Below are positions 49,063 to 61,363 of a stretch of DNA of 64,000 nt, piece after piece. The number at the start of each line of letters is the position of its first letter. Within the stretch, counting starts at the first letter, position 1. The notes beneath the pieces are model-generated. The model was not told where the DNA came from and searched no databases. It worked only from the letters and a program-made list of their open reading frames with translations. This DNA is from Gordionus sp. m RMFG-2023 (Eukaryota; Nematomorpha; Gordioida; Chordodea; Parachordodidae), in NCBI RefSeq assembly GCF_954871325.1, contig NC_088775.1, positions 7,975,561 through 8,039,560 on the forward strand, written 5' to 3'. The position numbers and the translations under genes are program-made.

Positions 49063-49745
49063 ATTAATCATATATTAGATGAGATGTTAACACTTATCAT
49101 TAGTGATGTACCGGATATCATCTTAAACACCCTAAAGTTTTTTTTTTAAGTTTGCTCATAGTTGCTTATTTTTCTGTCTATAAATTATTGATCTTATTAA
49201 TGACTTTGGTACAAAGATAGATGATATATAAAAAATCTATCTAAATATGGGATAGGGTTTATATGAATATCCTTATATTACCTAGAAAAAATTATGGATT
49301 GGCAGTGAAATATTTAAATAGAATCCTCTATTATATATTATTACCATGATGTATTTAGACAGAATTCTCTTATATATTATTGTTCGAATAAATCACAATT
49401 TTATTTTATTTTTTTATAAATTACATTTTATTATCACTGTTTTAACCAAAAACAATTTTCCTTTTTATATCTTTTTTTTTAACAATAAATAAATAACCAA
49501 TTATCTGAAATACAAATTGATATTAAAAAAAATGTAACGTTAAAATGATATAAATAAAAATGTTAATATAAAATTTTCACCGAAAGGTTTAATCTCTATT
49601 ATTTAACAGACAGCACAACAGCCCTAATTATAAATAAATTTACATAGATTTTCTTAAATAATATTTATACGAGTGCGACTAATGACCAAAGTCAATTTCA
49701 TATAGTTCTGGCTAATATATATTTTTTATAAATTAGTGAGTTAGC

Positions 49746-49943
49746 TGGTGTTGTTAAATGTTTTAATTTTTTTCAAAGAATTGTCCAATATTTTAGAGCC
49801 AAAAAATATTATTCAAACCTGAAGATTTTGCTTATAGATGTGAGAAAGTATGGACATCTATGAAAGAAATATCGAGGCTTACGTAATATTATTTTGGCTA
49901 ATTTTAATTTAAAATTGGCTAAACCGAGCCGTTTAACAACACT
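49746..49943. mobile_element. TAGTGTTG-family MITE copy
   Basis: Starts TGGTGTTGTTAAATG and ends CCGTTTAACAACACTG. Flanking octamers GAGTTAGC and AAGCTAGC agree at 6 of 8. Confidence 0.65.
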
Positions 49944-52684
49944 GAAGCTAGCGATATTCATTAATGAATATAAAAAAAAATACAGCTAAATTCCCTAAAG
50001 AATATAAAAAAAATACAATCAAACCTGTCTAATTTGGGAACCGTTGGGACTAAGATATTAGTCAAATTTAAACAATTTATAAAGACCTTTTTCTTAAACA
50101 TTTTGCCTTCTGTTATATTTTTAGTTTGGCAAAAAAAGTGAGACTATGTTCAACCATTTTCAAATAATTTTTTATTAAGCACCAAATTCAGAAGTGAAAT
50201 TATGTATGATACATACTTAAAAAAAAATACTAATTTATATTCGTGGTATTGGGATCGATGATGTATTCTACTAAATTAAGGATTGATTTATTAAATGCAT
50301 TTTAAAATGTCGATACATAGGAGTCAGCTGCAACGCCATTTTGTGGCTTGGTAATTAATTTATGAAATAAAGTAAGATGTTATTTTTGTTAGCTTATTTG
50401 GTAGTACAATATGTTCGTTGATGGCGTTTGATAATTTTTTAATTGGATTCAAGAATATTGCGAACAGTTAGCTTAAAAATATCAAATATTTTAGAGCTTT
50501 GAGTATGATAATTTAAATTTAATAACCTCATTTTTTTTAATTTACAATAACTTGTTATGTTTATTTACTTTATAAATTTTGTTATTTGAAATGAATAGTT
50601 TTTAGTAAGATGATAAAATTTATATATTATAAATGAATGAATGCAACAAAAAACAAATGCCAAATTTATAAAGGTCTTACGCAAACGGATAAAAAATTAA
50701 AAATTTGCCCACTTTTTAAAGTAGAAAGTTGCCAAATTTATCATTTTCTAATAGTAGTTATTAGGAATTTGATTGGTACTCATCAAAATTTTGGTCAAAT
50801 TAGGGAGTTACCTGAATTATTAAGAGCCCAAATTAAATAGGATATGATAATTAAATAAAAAGATCTAAGAAAAATATTCATATTTACATCTTCGGACAAA
50901 AATTGACTTCTATATAAAAAAAAATTATTTCTAAAAAAACGATAACTAAAAATATATTTCTTAATAAGTGCCTAAAAAGGATAAGAAATTAATAAATATT
51001 TTTTAAAAATGGTTTGAGATCATTCAAGGGAGGAGTGAATGCTTAGGAGGTTAGATCGAAAGATTTATGAGGAGAGCGTCTGTATCCCTCGTTGGGATCT
51101 CCAGTGTCTAGTTTTTCTCATAGGTTCTTGATTGATTGCAAAGCTATGCATAGATTCTTAGTGTATTAAATAAAGAAGTTTCCTATTTTTTTTTAAAGAA
51201 TAAAAAACTATGAAAGATTAAAATAAGCAACAGTTTAGTTGGGAACATAAGCAATTTCATAGTCCCTACGCCATGATATTAGCCCAATATTCTTGTCTTA
51301 ATCTCAATTATTGTTAACTAAAGTTATATACAGCTAACTCAAAACGGCTGTCACACGATGATTGATTCATCTTAGTTAGATATATTGGCTAATAAGTTGA
51401 CTAAAGGGCACTTAAATTGGCTAGGCGTAGCCTTGTATATTATTGATAGGCAAATAAAATTAACATAGATGTAGGAAGAATTTTCCTAAAGGGGAAAACT
51501 TTCCCTACCCCATTAATTTTATTAGAAGGCTTTAAGACCACCTTTTGTAGAACTTTCCCGTTAATATTATTTAATCTTTAAATATGCTTTTCCCGAGAAT
51601 CGCAACTAGCAACCATTTAAAAATAATAATTATGTATTCATTTTTTCAGCTCTGGTATGGAGCATAACCTCTCATTCACTGTCAGCGCGGATTTGAGGAG
51701 ATATATACAAATTATGCTCTATTTTTGTATTCTTCGCCGCGAATTCTCGCTAACTAATGTGGGGTAAGGATAATTTTTTTTCTAAAAATTATATCTAACA
51801 AATCCGCCAGTGCAGCAAGATTCCCAACCCTACCAATATATAATAACTATTAACTATTAAGTAAATAAGGATTTGTGAAATAAAATATCAAAACTTTGAA
51901 AATAAATTTCATAAGTACAGAGTTCTATAAAAAAAATATTTTCTATAGCCCAACTTTAGTGTTATATTATCAGATTCAGATCCAGAAATATTCACTTATT
52001 ATGGGAGGGGGTATTTTTTATAAGCTATTAGAAACAAATTTGTTTTTTGGGGGTAGGGGAAGGTCTAAGGCTATGGTGCTTGATATCTTCCTGGGTGTCT
52101 AACCAAATTGAATTACAAATCAAAATAATCCATTATAAATTTCTAAACAATAACCAAAGTGATAAGAAATATTTAGAGGGAGATAACTTAAACATTCTAG
52201 GCAACTGTTATCCAGTTTATAATGGTTTTCCATATTATATTTTTAAAATAATTGACATAATTTTAAAATAAATTATGTGATTATATTTTAGATGACTTGT
52301 TTTTGTTTCTATTCATATTTCATAATAAAATAAAATAAATTAAATCAACTTATTTTCTATAAATTTTTTAAGATTTAAAATTTTTTTATTTGATTTATGT
52401 TTCCTTAAGTTTTTTAAATATTTTTTAATAAATTATTATAAGCCAATTAATAAAATATGTTATAATTTAATTTAAAAAATATGAACAAATAATTTATTAA
52501 ACCAGGAAGATTTTCTAATTCTAAACTAAAACCTAAATGGAAATTGAACCATTTAACTAACAGTTTGGCACCCTGCTCCCTGGAGGTCAATATAAAATGT
52601 GATTGACATATTTTTTATTAATATAATATAAATAAAAAATAATTACATATTTAAATATATAACACATACAGAGGATAAAAATAT

Positions 52685-53779
52685 TTAATCAACAAACAAT
52701 CTTTTGGCTGGCCTTTTACCAATAAGCTCTTCATTTTTACGTTTAGTTCCTGCTCCTACAATTTTATTAAATCCATTAGTATTATCTGAAGGCTGTAAAA
52801 TATGTTTAGGTATAGGTAATTTGGAGCTGGGAGTTGGTATAGGTGGCATATAAAAATAGTTACATTTTAGGCATTGAGTGCAATCCCATCTTGTTAATGG
52901 ATCATAGGCAAACATAAATTTTAGTAATTCAAGTAAATTACTGTCTGCTGCTGTGAATATATCCCTAAGGGCTGTTCCAGGAAAATTTTTAAAGCTAATA
53001 TAATCTGGCAAATTTTCCACTCCTGACCATGAATTTTCTCTATCCAATGAATATTGACTATTAATAGAATCTTTGGAGGTAATTAAAGTGTTTGGAGTGC
53101 CTAAAGCCTCAAATATTTTGGACAATTGATCTAGGTCTGATTCACCAGGGAATATAGGAATTCTCAATAAGAGTTCAGCTAAGACACACCCCATTGCCCA
53201 TATATCAATGCAGGTACCATAATTTTTTGCTCCAAATAATAATTCAGGAGAACGATACCACCTTGTGACAACTTGATTTGTGTAAATTCTGTTAGGAGAA
53301 CCAAAATATTTAGCAAGGCCTAAATCTGCCAACTTTAATATTCCTTTTCTATCAACCAACAAATTGTTAGGTTTAATATCCCTGTGAAGTATCCAGTTTT
53401 TATGCAAATATTCTAATCCTCGTAAAGCCATGATAATATAGGCCTTTATGTCAGCTTGTGATAAAACAAGTGTATTATCTTTGATAATTACTTCAAGGTC
53501 AGTATCCATAAAATCAAAAACTAGGGATATAACTGTATTTTCAGATAATACATCTAATAATGTAATGAGATTTGGATGATTAAGTTCTTGTAAGTATTTA
53601 ATTTCTTTTAAGGCAGTTCTGTTTATGCCATCTACTGTATCAGATCTAAGGCCCATTTTAAGTTTTTTGATAGCAACAATTTTTTGTGATATTAAATCTT
53701 TTGCTTGGTATACTGTGGCAAACTGCCCTTCACCAAGAAATTTAATTTTTTCAAAATTATTATTTTTATTAGTTTGCAT
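52685..53779 (-). CDS. CDK7: Cyclin-dependent kinase 7 (CAK/TFIIH kinase), intronless
   Basis: CDK7 with cyclin H and MAT1 phosphorylates CDK T-loops and, within TFIIH, the RNA polymerase II C-terminal domain. 364 residues from the ATG at 53779, in one exon. Visible are the glycine loop [12 protein letters not shown] (about residue 15), the lysine in IVAIKKLK, the cyclin-binding helix [14 protein letters not shown] (NRTALREI in human), the CDK7-typical [17 protein letters not shown], the catalytic loop [14 protein letters not shown] and [15 protein letters not shown] with the activating threonine, and a basic C-terminal tail ending AKRLFVD. The metal-binding motif is DLG, not DFG. An upstream in-frame TTG would add six residues, but the ATG fits the family better. 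The ATG overlaps the ANAPC11 stop by one base. Confidence 0.95.
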   Translation of the reverse strand: MQTNKNNNFEKIKFLGEGQFATVYQAKDLISQKIVAIKKLKMGLRSDTVDGINRTALKEIKYLQELNHPNLITLLDVLSENTVISLVFDFMDTDLEVIIKDNTLVLSQADIKAYIIMALRGLEYLHKNWILHRDIKPNNLLVDRKGILKLADLGLAKYFGSPNRIYTNQVVTRWYRSPELLFGAKNYGTCIDIWAMGCVLAELLLRIPIFPGESDLDQLSKIFEALGTPNTLITSKDSINSQYSLDRENSWSGVENLPDYISFKNFPGTALRDIFTAADSNLLELLKFMFAYDPLTRWDCTQCLKCNYFYMPPIPTPSSKLPIPKHILQPSDNTNGFNKIVGAGTKRKNEELIGKRPAKRLFVD

Positions 53780-54033
53780 TATTGAGTGAATTCCCAAGTT
53801 TGTCTACACATAGGGCAATGTGGATTTGTTTGTTGAGAATTGAGCCATTTCATTATACAGTGCATATGAAAACAATGATTACATTTTCCCCATATTAAAG
53901 GGCAATTATCTCCAGGAATTTTACAATTGGGGCAGGTATTTTCAAAAGGCATACGACAGATTCCACAATTATCATCATTTGCAACCCATTTCCATGAAGC
54001 AACAGTGTTCCATGAATTTATTTTTATTTTCAT
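53779..54033 (-). CDS. ANAPC11: Anaphase-promoting complex subunit 11 (RING-H2), intronless
   Basis: APC11 is the RING E3 subunit of the APC/C, which recruits the E2 and drives cyclin and securin ubiquitination. 84 residues, the same length as the human protein, starting [20 protein letters not shown]. Zinc ligands are all present: CGIC near residue 23, CPNC, the C of [14 protein letters not shown] with its two histidines, and a final CPMCRQ. The WEFTQ tail corresponds to human WKFKE. It has no intron. The stop TAA shares its last A with the ATG of CDK7, giving TAATG, so the two could be read from one bicistronic mRNA. Confidence 0.95.
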   Translation of the reverse strand: MKIKINSWNTVASWKWVANDDNCGICRMPFENTCPNCKIPGDNCPLIWGKCNHCFHMHCIMKWLNSQQTNPHCPMCRQTWEFTQ

Positions 54034-57000
54034 TAATTATTGATAAATAATTCAAAACCATACCATTGTATAAAATGAAAAATCATGTAAACAATTATTA
54101 AAAGGGGTAAAAGTATTAAATAATAATAATAGATACTTATTTCTTCAATATTTATGATAATTATATAAAGGTATCGCCTCGTAAATTTAAAATTTTCCCA
54201 AAGTAATGAATGAATGATATAATAATATTAAATGTGTAGGATAATGTTAAATATCGCATAAGGCGATATTGAACTAATCAAAATGTGAAGTGATCGAGCA
54301 AAGCTTGTTTCAAGAGTTTGAAAACTTTAAAGTCTTAAATTAAAGTTTTAAAAAATTTTCACAATTCAAAATTTAGTCATATTTTCAGTATCCATTAAAC
54401 AACATACCTTAGTAGGTTCTTGAACCAAATCTAAACCTTTATACTTTTTTTATGGAACCTGAACCAAACCTATATATTGAAAGATTCGAGACTCTGATTT
54501 AAAGTCACGATTTACATCTTAACTATAGATTTGATTTGTGAATAACAAGTCATATATTCCACTATTATTGCTTTTAAAAATTTGCCATTTAAGCTTTTAA
54601 TTATATATGTTTGCTTCAATATGATTTTACCGATGATATACTTTTTCCCACCATTAAACACATTTCATAAGCTATAGCCGAAGCCTTTTTTAAAAAAATT
54701 TTTTTTTAAAGATGCGTCAACGGCTGTGTCATAACCAATGACATTAATACTATAGACTGCCGATCGTAATGCTAAAACCAAATTTGAAGTGGCAAAAATT
54801 GAATTGAGTAGCAGCCATTTTATGTGTGGAACTTATACGTAAGAAACATATGATAGTTTCATAAATTTCAGGTTTATTTTTAATATATATTATATAGAAA
54901 AATCGAAGTATTAGGGCATATTCTCAGACAAGCACCAAACAACCTAGTTTAATAAGATCTTTTTATTACCCCTCTGGATAAGTCATCTCTCAAACCTTTC
55001 CTATCCTATAAAAATAGTTGGTTTGGGAGATTAAATTCATTATCGGAAATAGGTTTATCTTGGGAATTAATACAACGTGCTTCTTCTGATAGGAAAACTT
55101 ACAAAATTGTACTAAGACTTATCTATGAACACTTGACGAATAACTGCTGAGAATATACCTGAAAGGCTATTGTGTGGAAAGGAAGTGTAAAGGAAGTCAT
55201 TTATTCTAAATAAACAAGTCAAGAAGAATAAGTTAAATTTATTATATTATTTAAAATACAATTTCATATATTGTTTTGATCTATGTCTAAGAGTAGAACT
55301 TAAATTTGATTAGGATTATAGTAAATGAAGGCGGATTAAAGTATTTAAAGTTGTAAGAAAATTATAAATTGGTTAACCATTACACTATGAGAATCAAGGT
55401 ATAAATAGGTTAAATAGGTATATTTAACTAAATAATTATAAAAACCAAAATATAATTTTTATATCTTCTAACTAATTAATTGGTAACAAATCATAAATTA
55501 ACTAAATGAAATAAAATATTCCTATTAAATAAGATCCTTGCTCAAGGATCAACAATAAAAAATAATTTTTATAATAAAATAACTAATAATTTGTATTGGA
55601 TACAGTACCTCTTTTTTTCAGTTCTCGCTTTCTCAAAAATACTCATAACTATTCCTTATGCTAATATTATTATTGGATTGGGTGAGTTCTACACCTTTAA
55701 TAATTATATCTGGGTTATAAAGTTTGTTGGTATCCTGAGGAAAAAAATCGGCATAATTATTATGGAGGATAGGGCCTCTATAGTAATACACGTTCGCTCA
55801 TTTTGGGCAGGCCCATATTACAAAAAAATTAAATTTAGGATACCTAACAAACATATTATCTATCGTTCGTAAAACAGGTGATTTTAAAATTAAAAGAGCT
55901 TAATAATTTATATTTTATCGTATGCTCTGCTGAAACGCTTGAGACATAGCCGATTTTAATAATTGAAGACTCAATCGCTAAAACGCCACAAAAAAATAAA
56001 AGCTATCAAGATGTGTGAGTAAAATACTACTTTGGTCTACATCCTGTCTGATTCAATATTACTTATCCATATTATAATTTTCCGATTCTTCCTCACAACG
56101 TCACACCTTCTAGTGACGACATTTTTAATATTAAAAAATAATAATAAAGAAATTTTAATAAAAAATAAATAAAAATATTATAACCACATGGCTCTTAGAA
56201 ACTCAATAGAAAATACGGGAATAAAAAAAATATTTCTAATCAGTAATTTAATTTATAATTATCAATGTTTTGACTTGTAATAAATATAGATATTATACAT
56301 GATCAGAAGCATCATCAAGTTTTCCTAACAATCCTAAAAAAGTATTTTAAGAATTCCATATAAAAGAGCAATTATCTCATCATAGATGAGTTATATCACA
56401 TTTTATATATACTATTTAGTAAAAATTTTAATGATATGGCTAATTTAGAAATATTTTAATGATATGGCTTATAAAAACCCAATAGAAAATGGGAACAGGA
56501 AATATTTTAAATCAGTAATATAATTTGTTATTTATGACCTATTTCCTGATTAATAAAATTAGCTACTGAAAATGCACTTAATTTTATTATGGCGGTCCAT
56601 ATATTAATAATATTTTTTTAAATTTACTCAGCCGCACACCTATATTATATTTTTCTTTTTTTTTAAAACTCTGATGTCTCGTGATATGTAATCCATCGAT
56701 ATTTCCTGTTCACTGTGATTCCTGCCAATTTCTTATTCCGTACCATGTGTAATTTCCAGGCTACACTCCTCCCGAGCTAGGCAGCTTTAGGTCGATGCCC
56801 TAGTATATTATAATTTTCCCTTAATGACAAAATGGTTGTCAAGGTATATTTTCCATAACATAGTTAGGTAAAGGCCATATCAGAGTTTTGTTTATTATAA
56901 AAGATTAAAATGGTGTAAAATAGTTGTGCCATTGGGTTTAATAAGATTAATAATTGAAATAAAAATAATTATATGTAAAACTAAATACTTTAGTAATAAA

Positions 57001-59021
57001 TCACATATGACCACCTATTTCGTAATACAACAAATTCAAACATAAAATCATAAATTAAAATAATAAGAAGTAAAAGTACAAAAAAAGATCAAAGTTAAAA
57101 ATAATCTAACAAATTAAAAGTTAAAAAAAATTAATGTTATAATATAAATCATCCTGCGCATAAAATTCATTTCCAATTTATAAAATCTAATATAAAATAA
57201 ATACCTTCTGATTGTCTATAAAATAATAAATCTACAAATTTTTTATAATAACATATCCTAATTATAATTTCTGCAAAATCTAAATTATACAACTCACATT
57301 AAATATGTAAATTCTTTACAAAATCTTATTTAAGTATCACAACAAAGACTAATTTAAATTCATAAATAAAATATTTTCTTGTCAAACCAACTCTATTTGT
57401 TTAGCTTGATATTATTTTAATAAGTTTATAATCGAACTAATCGTCTTTACGCATATTTGAATAGCAAGGTATAATTATTTTTCATACAAAGTACCATATA
57501 AATCTCTAATAAATTAAATTTATATTGAGAAGAATAAGAAGAAAAAAACACGATTTAAAGCTACTAAAAATTTTATTTTCAATGTTTATTTATATATATA
57601 AAATGATTGCAATGTATAATTAAAATATGTTCTTCTCCCTTGATTTTATAAAAGAAATTAATAAATTTCCAAATGTTGTAATGTTTCTTTATTCCAGATC
57701 TATATTTTAAGAGAGATGAATAGAAATCACTTAATTGTTCTGATTGTAGATATATACCGGGTATAAAGCGATTAATATATTTTTTTATTGTATCCCAGTC
57801 CATCTCATTTCATTTAAATAAATATCAGGAGATGAATAAATATTACTTTCTTAAAAAATCGCAAACGCCAATAGATTTTTATTATATATTTTGAATTTAT
57901 TATCTTTATATATATATAAATAAATATGACATAACATATCACATGAGTGTTAAAAAAACAATTACATAATAAATACTATAAAAATTTTAAAAAACAAACT
58001 ATATAGACCTGTATTTCGAACCTCAATCATGCCAATTTTTCATTAACATATATATTTTTTTTGCTGATAAATATTCCACCTTAATAGCTGAGTTCACTCA
58101 TTTCCACTTCAGAAAAATCAAACCCATTAGGCATTTGAAATTATTTAGTTTACCCCATTCCAAACAAATTTCTTTCTATTAATTAAAGCTATTTATTTAA
58201 ATATTCATATTTATAACATTAAAATTTTATATCTCGCTTATTTAATGGTGTAATAAAAAAATAACTTAATATTTATATTAACACAATAATAGCAACTTTA
58301 TTTTAAAATTATAGTAATTCTATGTTCATATTCTGAAAACAAATGAGTCATTGTGTCTCAAGATACAAAATATTAAATACAAACATTAATAATGTATCGA
58401 ATATGAATTTATAATGTATTTTCTAAATTGAACGTTTGGAGATACTTTTTTTGACAGTCGATTCACGGGCACAAGTGTTATCATTTATAGGTCCTCGTTC
58501 TTGGCTGACATTGGTTTTCGTTCTTCTGTTCTCGAAGATTCCGATTTTCATTGGAAGGGGTGCATGCTTACTATTAAAAAAAAATCTTTTTAATAAATTT
58601 GCATTTATAAAAAGGCAATAAAATTGTTATTATTAAGACTTTTGACTATGAAAGGGGGAAGGCGGTTTTAATGCAAGATCATCATTAAAATGAAATGGGG
58701 ATGGGAGGTGAGTAGGGGAAAGGAGGTCTAGGATTAAAAAAATCAAATTTTTTACCCATGCTGCCAACTTAGCTCATAGAAAAAGAATTGAAGCCCAAAT
58801 TTTTTTCTTGTTACAAGGCAAACCTTCACAGATTATAACTTAGTTTAATTTCAACATGTTAACATATTGATAAATTTTTTAAATAATTTTACTTAATGCA
58901 GATTAAGTATGTGTATAGATTGTAATCAAAATAAGTATTGAAGAAATATGATTTGCACTTTCAGTGATATTGATTGAGTATATAACAAATTTGTATAATA
59001 TTTTTTGAAATAATTTATTGT
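54034..59021. other. Region without a recognised gene
   Basis: Five kilobases of AT-rich sequence lie between ANAPC11 and the CDC7-like gene. Short open stretches occur, for example 55591-55872 on the plus strand and 57579-57803 on the minus strand (74 codons beginning MDWDTIKKYINRFIPGIY). I cannot tie any to a family. No tRNA or clear repeat was seen. Confidence 0.4.
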
Positions 59022-60092
59022 TCAAGTTAAATGTTTCAAAACATCATATGCTGAAGGACGCTTAGAATAATCGATGTTCAATAATTCGCTCATAATATTA
59101 TAAATTGCTGAATCATCCACAAATATATTATCATGAAGTGTTTTTATAGAGTTTGCACTATGCCTCAAAATTTTACATAAATCTTTTAGATTTTGTTTTG
59201 CATATTTATCAGGTTCATCAATATTGATTGTAAAGCCAATCTTTTTAGCAAGATTGCTGATATCCTCAATCCCAAATAAAACAATCATTTGTATCAATGA
59301 ATCCCCTATCATGTTTGTACATCTTTTGTTGCTTGATAACTTTTGATATTTTAAAAAGTTAATATTGAAAAATGGATAGCATCCTGATAAAATAGACAAT
59401 AAAATAATCCCTGCACTCCACATATCTCTATAGACAGTGTTACAAGAGGGCAAAATCAATACTTCAGGGGCTATATATCCATAAGTGCCTATTATATGAC
59501 TAATTTATGTTATAATAAAAACAAATTAAAATACTTTTCCATAGAGCTATTGGGTAATTCTGCAGAATTTTCAAAATCTATCAATTTGTAACTTTAAAAT
59601 AGATAATATTAAAATTATAATATAATATAAATACCTTTTTTCTCTAATATTGCATATAAAATTTTCAGGCTTTATATCACAATGTATAATTCCTTTCCAA
59701 TGAATAAAATCTAAGGCAGAAAATAAGTTTCTAAAATAGGTGATTATTTTGTCCAGGTCTAAATCTAAATAAAAATCCTATGAGATAATAATCAAGCATT
59801 GCTTCAAATAATTTAACAACTTTAAACTTTTGGTTAGGCATATAATTATAAAATAATATTATTCTATCTCTGTAAATATTTGATCCAATATAATTTATAA
59901 TATTCTCATGCCTTTTTAAAAATATGCTATAATAATGTATTAAAAATATCACTTTAATTGTAATAATATTTTGATTTCCTTTAATATAAATTCAGGGCTA
60001 ACATATGTATTATATTCCTTTGCAACAACAAACTGATTCTTTTCAAATTTTTTTAACTTGGCTAAATATATCACCTTTCTATCATCTATCAT
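59022..60092 (-). CDS. CDC7: CDC7-like kinase with altered HRD and DFG motifs
   Basis: CDC7 (with DBF4) phosphorylates MCM proteins to fire replication origins. Five exons with matching phases: 60092-59953, 59911-59821, 59777-59635, 59591-59535 and 59499-59022, totalling about 302 residues; introns 1 and 2 are 41 and 43 bp. Retained features are the lysine in FVVAKEYN, a KEI glutamate, YKLIDFEN, GTYGYIAPEV, and RDMWSAGIILLSILSGCYPFF, which is the strongest CDC7 match. The end has SELLNIDYSKRPSAYDVLKHL. Differences: no glycine-rich loop if translation starts at 60092, HCDIKPENF in place of HRD, and DFE in place of DFG. The large CDC7 kinase inserts are absent. An upstream exon may exist. It could be a pseudokinase or a divergent paralogue. 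Confidence 0.7.
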
Positions 60093-61363
60093 TGATATAA
60101 ATTGTAATCAAGAAAAAATAAAATACTTTCGAATAATTTCAAATAATATTTCATATGATATTTTATGCAAGCTGCGATAAATAGAAAAATGTCAATATTA
60201 AAATGTTTTTTTTTGAATAAGTAATACTTTATTAAAAAAACAAATTTCACAAATTTTGCATTTACTAATTAAAGATATATATTAAAAAACAAATATTATA
60301 TTTTCGTTTAAAGCAGGTGTTTATATATAGACCTTTTTATTTTTCGTAGAAAAACGGTGATGTAAATATTTTACAATTCCTTAAAAAAGATATTTAATAC
60401 ATATTTTAAGATTAATTCATAAATATTAGTACTATTCGAGTAACTTATGAGATAAAATAATGATTACAGTAAGTAATGTTGTTAAACGGCCCGATTTAAG
60501 CCGATTTTTAAAAACGGCTAACTCAATATTTAGCCAGCAAAATATTGCCTAAGCCTCGAGATTTCGCTAATAGATGTCCAAAAATCTTCAGGGCTTTCAT
60601 AATATTTTTCTGGATAAAATAATGATTTAGCCGTTTTTAAAAATCGTCTCAAATCGAGCCATTAACAACACTAACAGTAAAACTTTTTTTAAAAAAGAAA
60701 ATGTTATATTATTTTTGAAAAGAATCTACAATTATTAACTTGTTACATGTTATTTAGCTAACGTCATTTATAGTTTAATTTTATTTGTATCTAACATTTA
60801 ATTATATAATGAAGAATAATAATTAATTTCATTATTATTAAATACTTTAGAAATTCGTCACCCAGGATAAAGCTTATTAAGATTTAACTAATAAAAGAAA
60901 AAAATAATACGTTCATAGCACAATGATCCTATGCAAGATTAAGAAAACTGTTATTTCACTCAATTAGCTCTTTATATAAAAAAAATTAAAATTATGATGT
61001 TAGGCTTTAAGCCAAAGCCAAATCAGCATGTAGTGAAGAGATTTTTTTAAATCATAAAATATATAAAAAAATTGACATTGGGCCAGTACTGTGAGATTAC
61101 AAGTTTAAATATTTGATTTTCTTCAGTGCCTCATATTAATCCTTCAGTTAATTTAGCCAAACATAAAAAACTATCTTAATAATAAGCCAAATAAAAATGA
61201 TGGTAATTAGCCTTTAGCGTTAAGTCAATTAAATTTCAGGAGGTATTAATGCTTTAAAGTATTAATGCGTATTGATAAAATTTTAGTGCTTTAACACGTA
61301 TGGTAGATAGAAAAAAATGAATTGTTGACAAAGGAAAAAAAATCCCGAAATTAGCATCATAAT
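60093..61363. other. Upstream of the CDC7-like gene, no gene seen
   Basis: AT-rich DNA with one TAGTGTTG MITE. A minus-strand stretch near 60115-60170 (ISYEILFEIIRK before a GTATTT) could be an extra 5' exon of the kinase, but I cannot support it. Confidence 0.3.
60474..60673. mobile_element. TAGTGTTG-family MITE with near-perfect target duplication
   Basis: Starts TAATGTTGTTAAACGGC and ends CATTAACAACACTA, 200 bp. Flanking octamers ACAGTAAG (60466-60473) and ACAGTAAA (60674-60681) agree at 7 of 8. Confidence 0.8.

Larger units (their letters stand above)
46068..52684. other. Gene-poor region between RBIS and CDK7
   Basis: Very AT-rich. It contains the right half of a CAGAGACC/CCGGGCC MITE (46556-46685), a faint second one (about 47345-47430), a hAT relic near 48283-48560 and two TAGTGTTG MITEs. 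No host gene is recognised. An open stretch at 50637-50840 resembles no family I know. Confidence 0.5.

Noticed and set aside
53780-53797. CDK7 start at the upstream TTG (six extra residues)
   Set aside because: Non-AUG, not conserved in the family, and the ATG at 53779 gives a normal N-terminus.
55591-55872. Plus-strand 93-codon open stretch
   Set aside because: Hydrophobic, AT-driven translation with no recognisable motif and no splice context. Length alone is expected by chance in such DNA.
57579-57803. Minus-strand 74-codon open stretch beginning MDWDTIKKY
   Set aside because: Plausible-looking peptide, but no family recognised and no supporting neighbours, so not called as a gene.
58436-58621. 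Plus-strand 61-codon hydrophobic open stretch
   Set aside because: No matching family and no start or splice context. The antisense translation is also uninformative.
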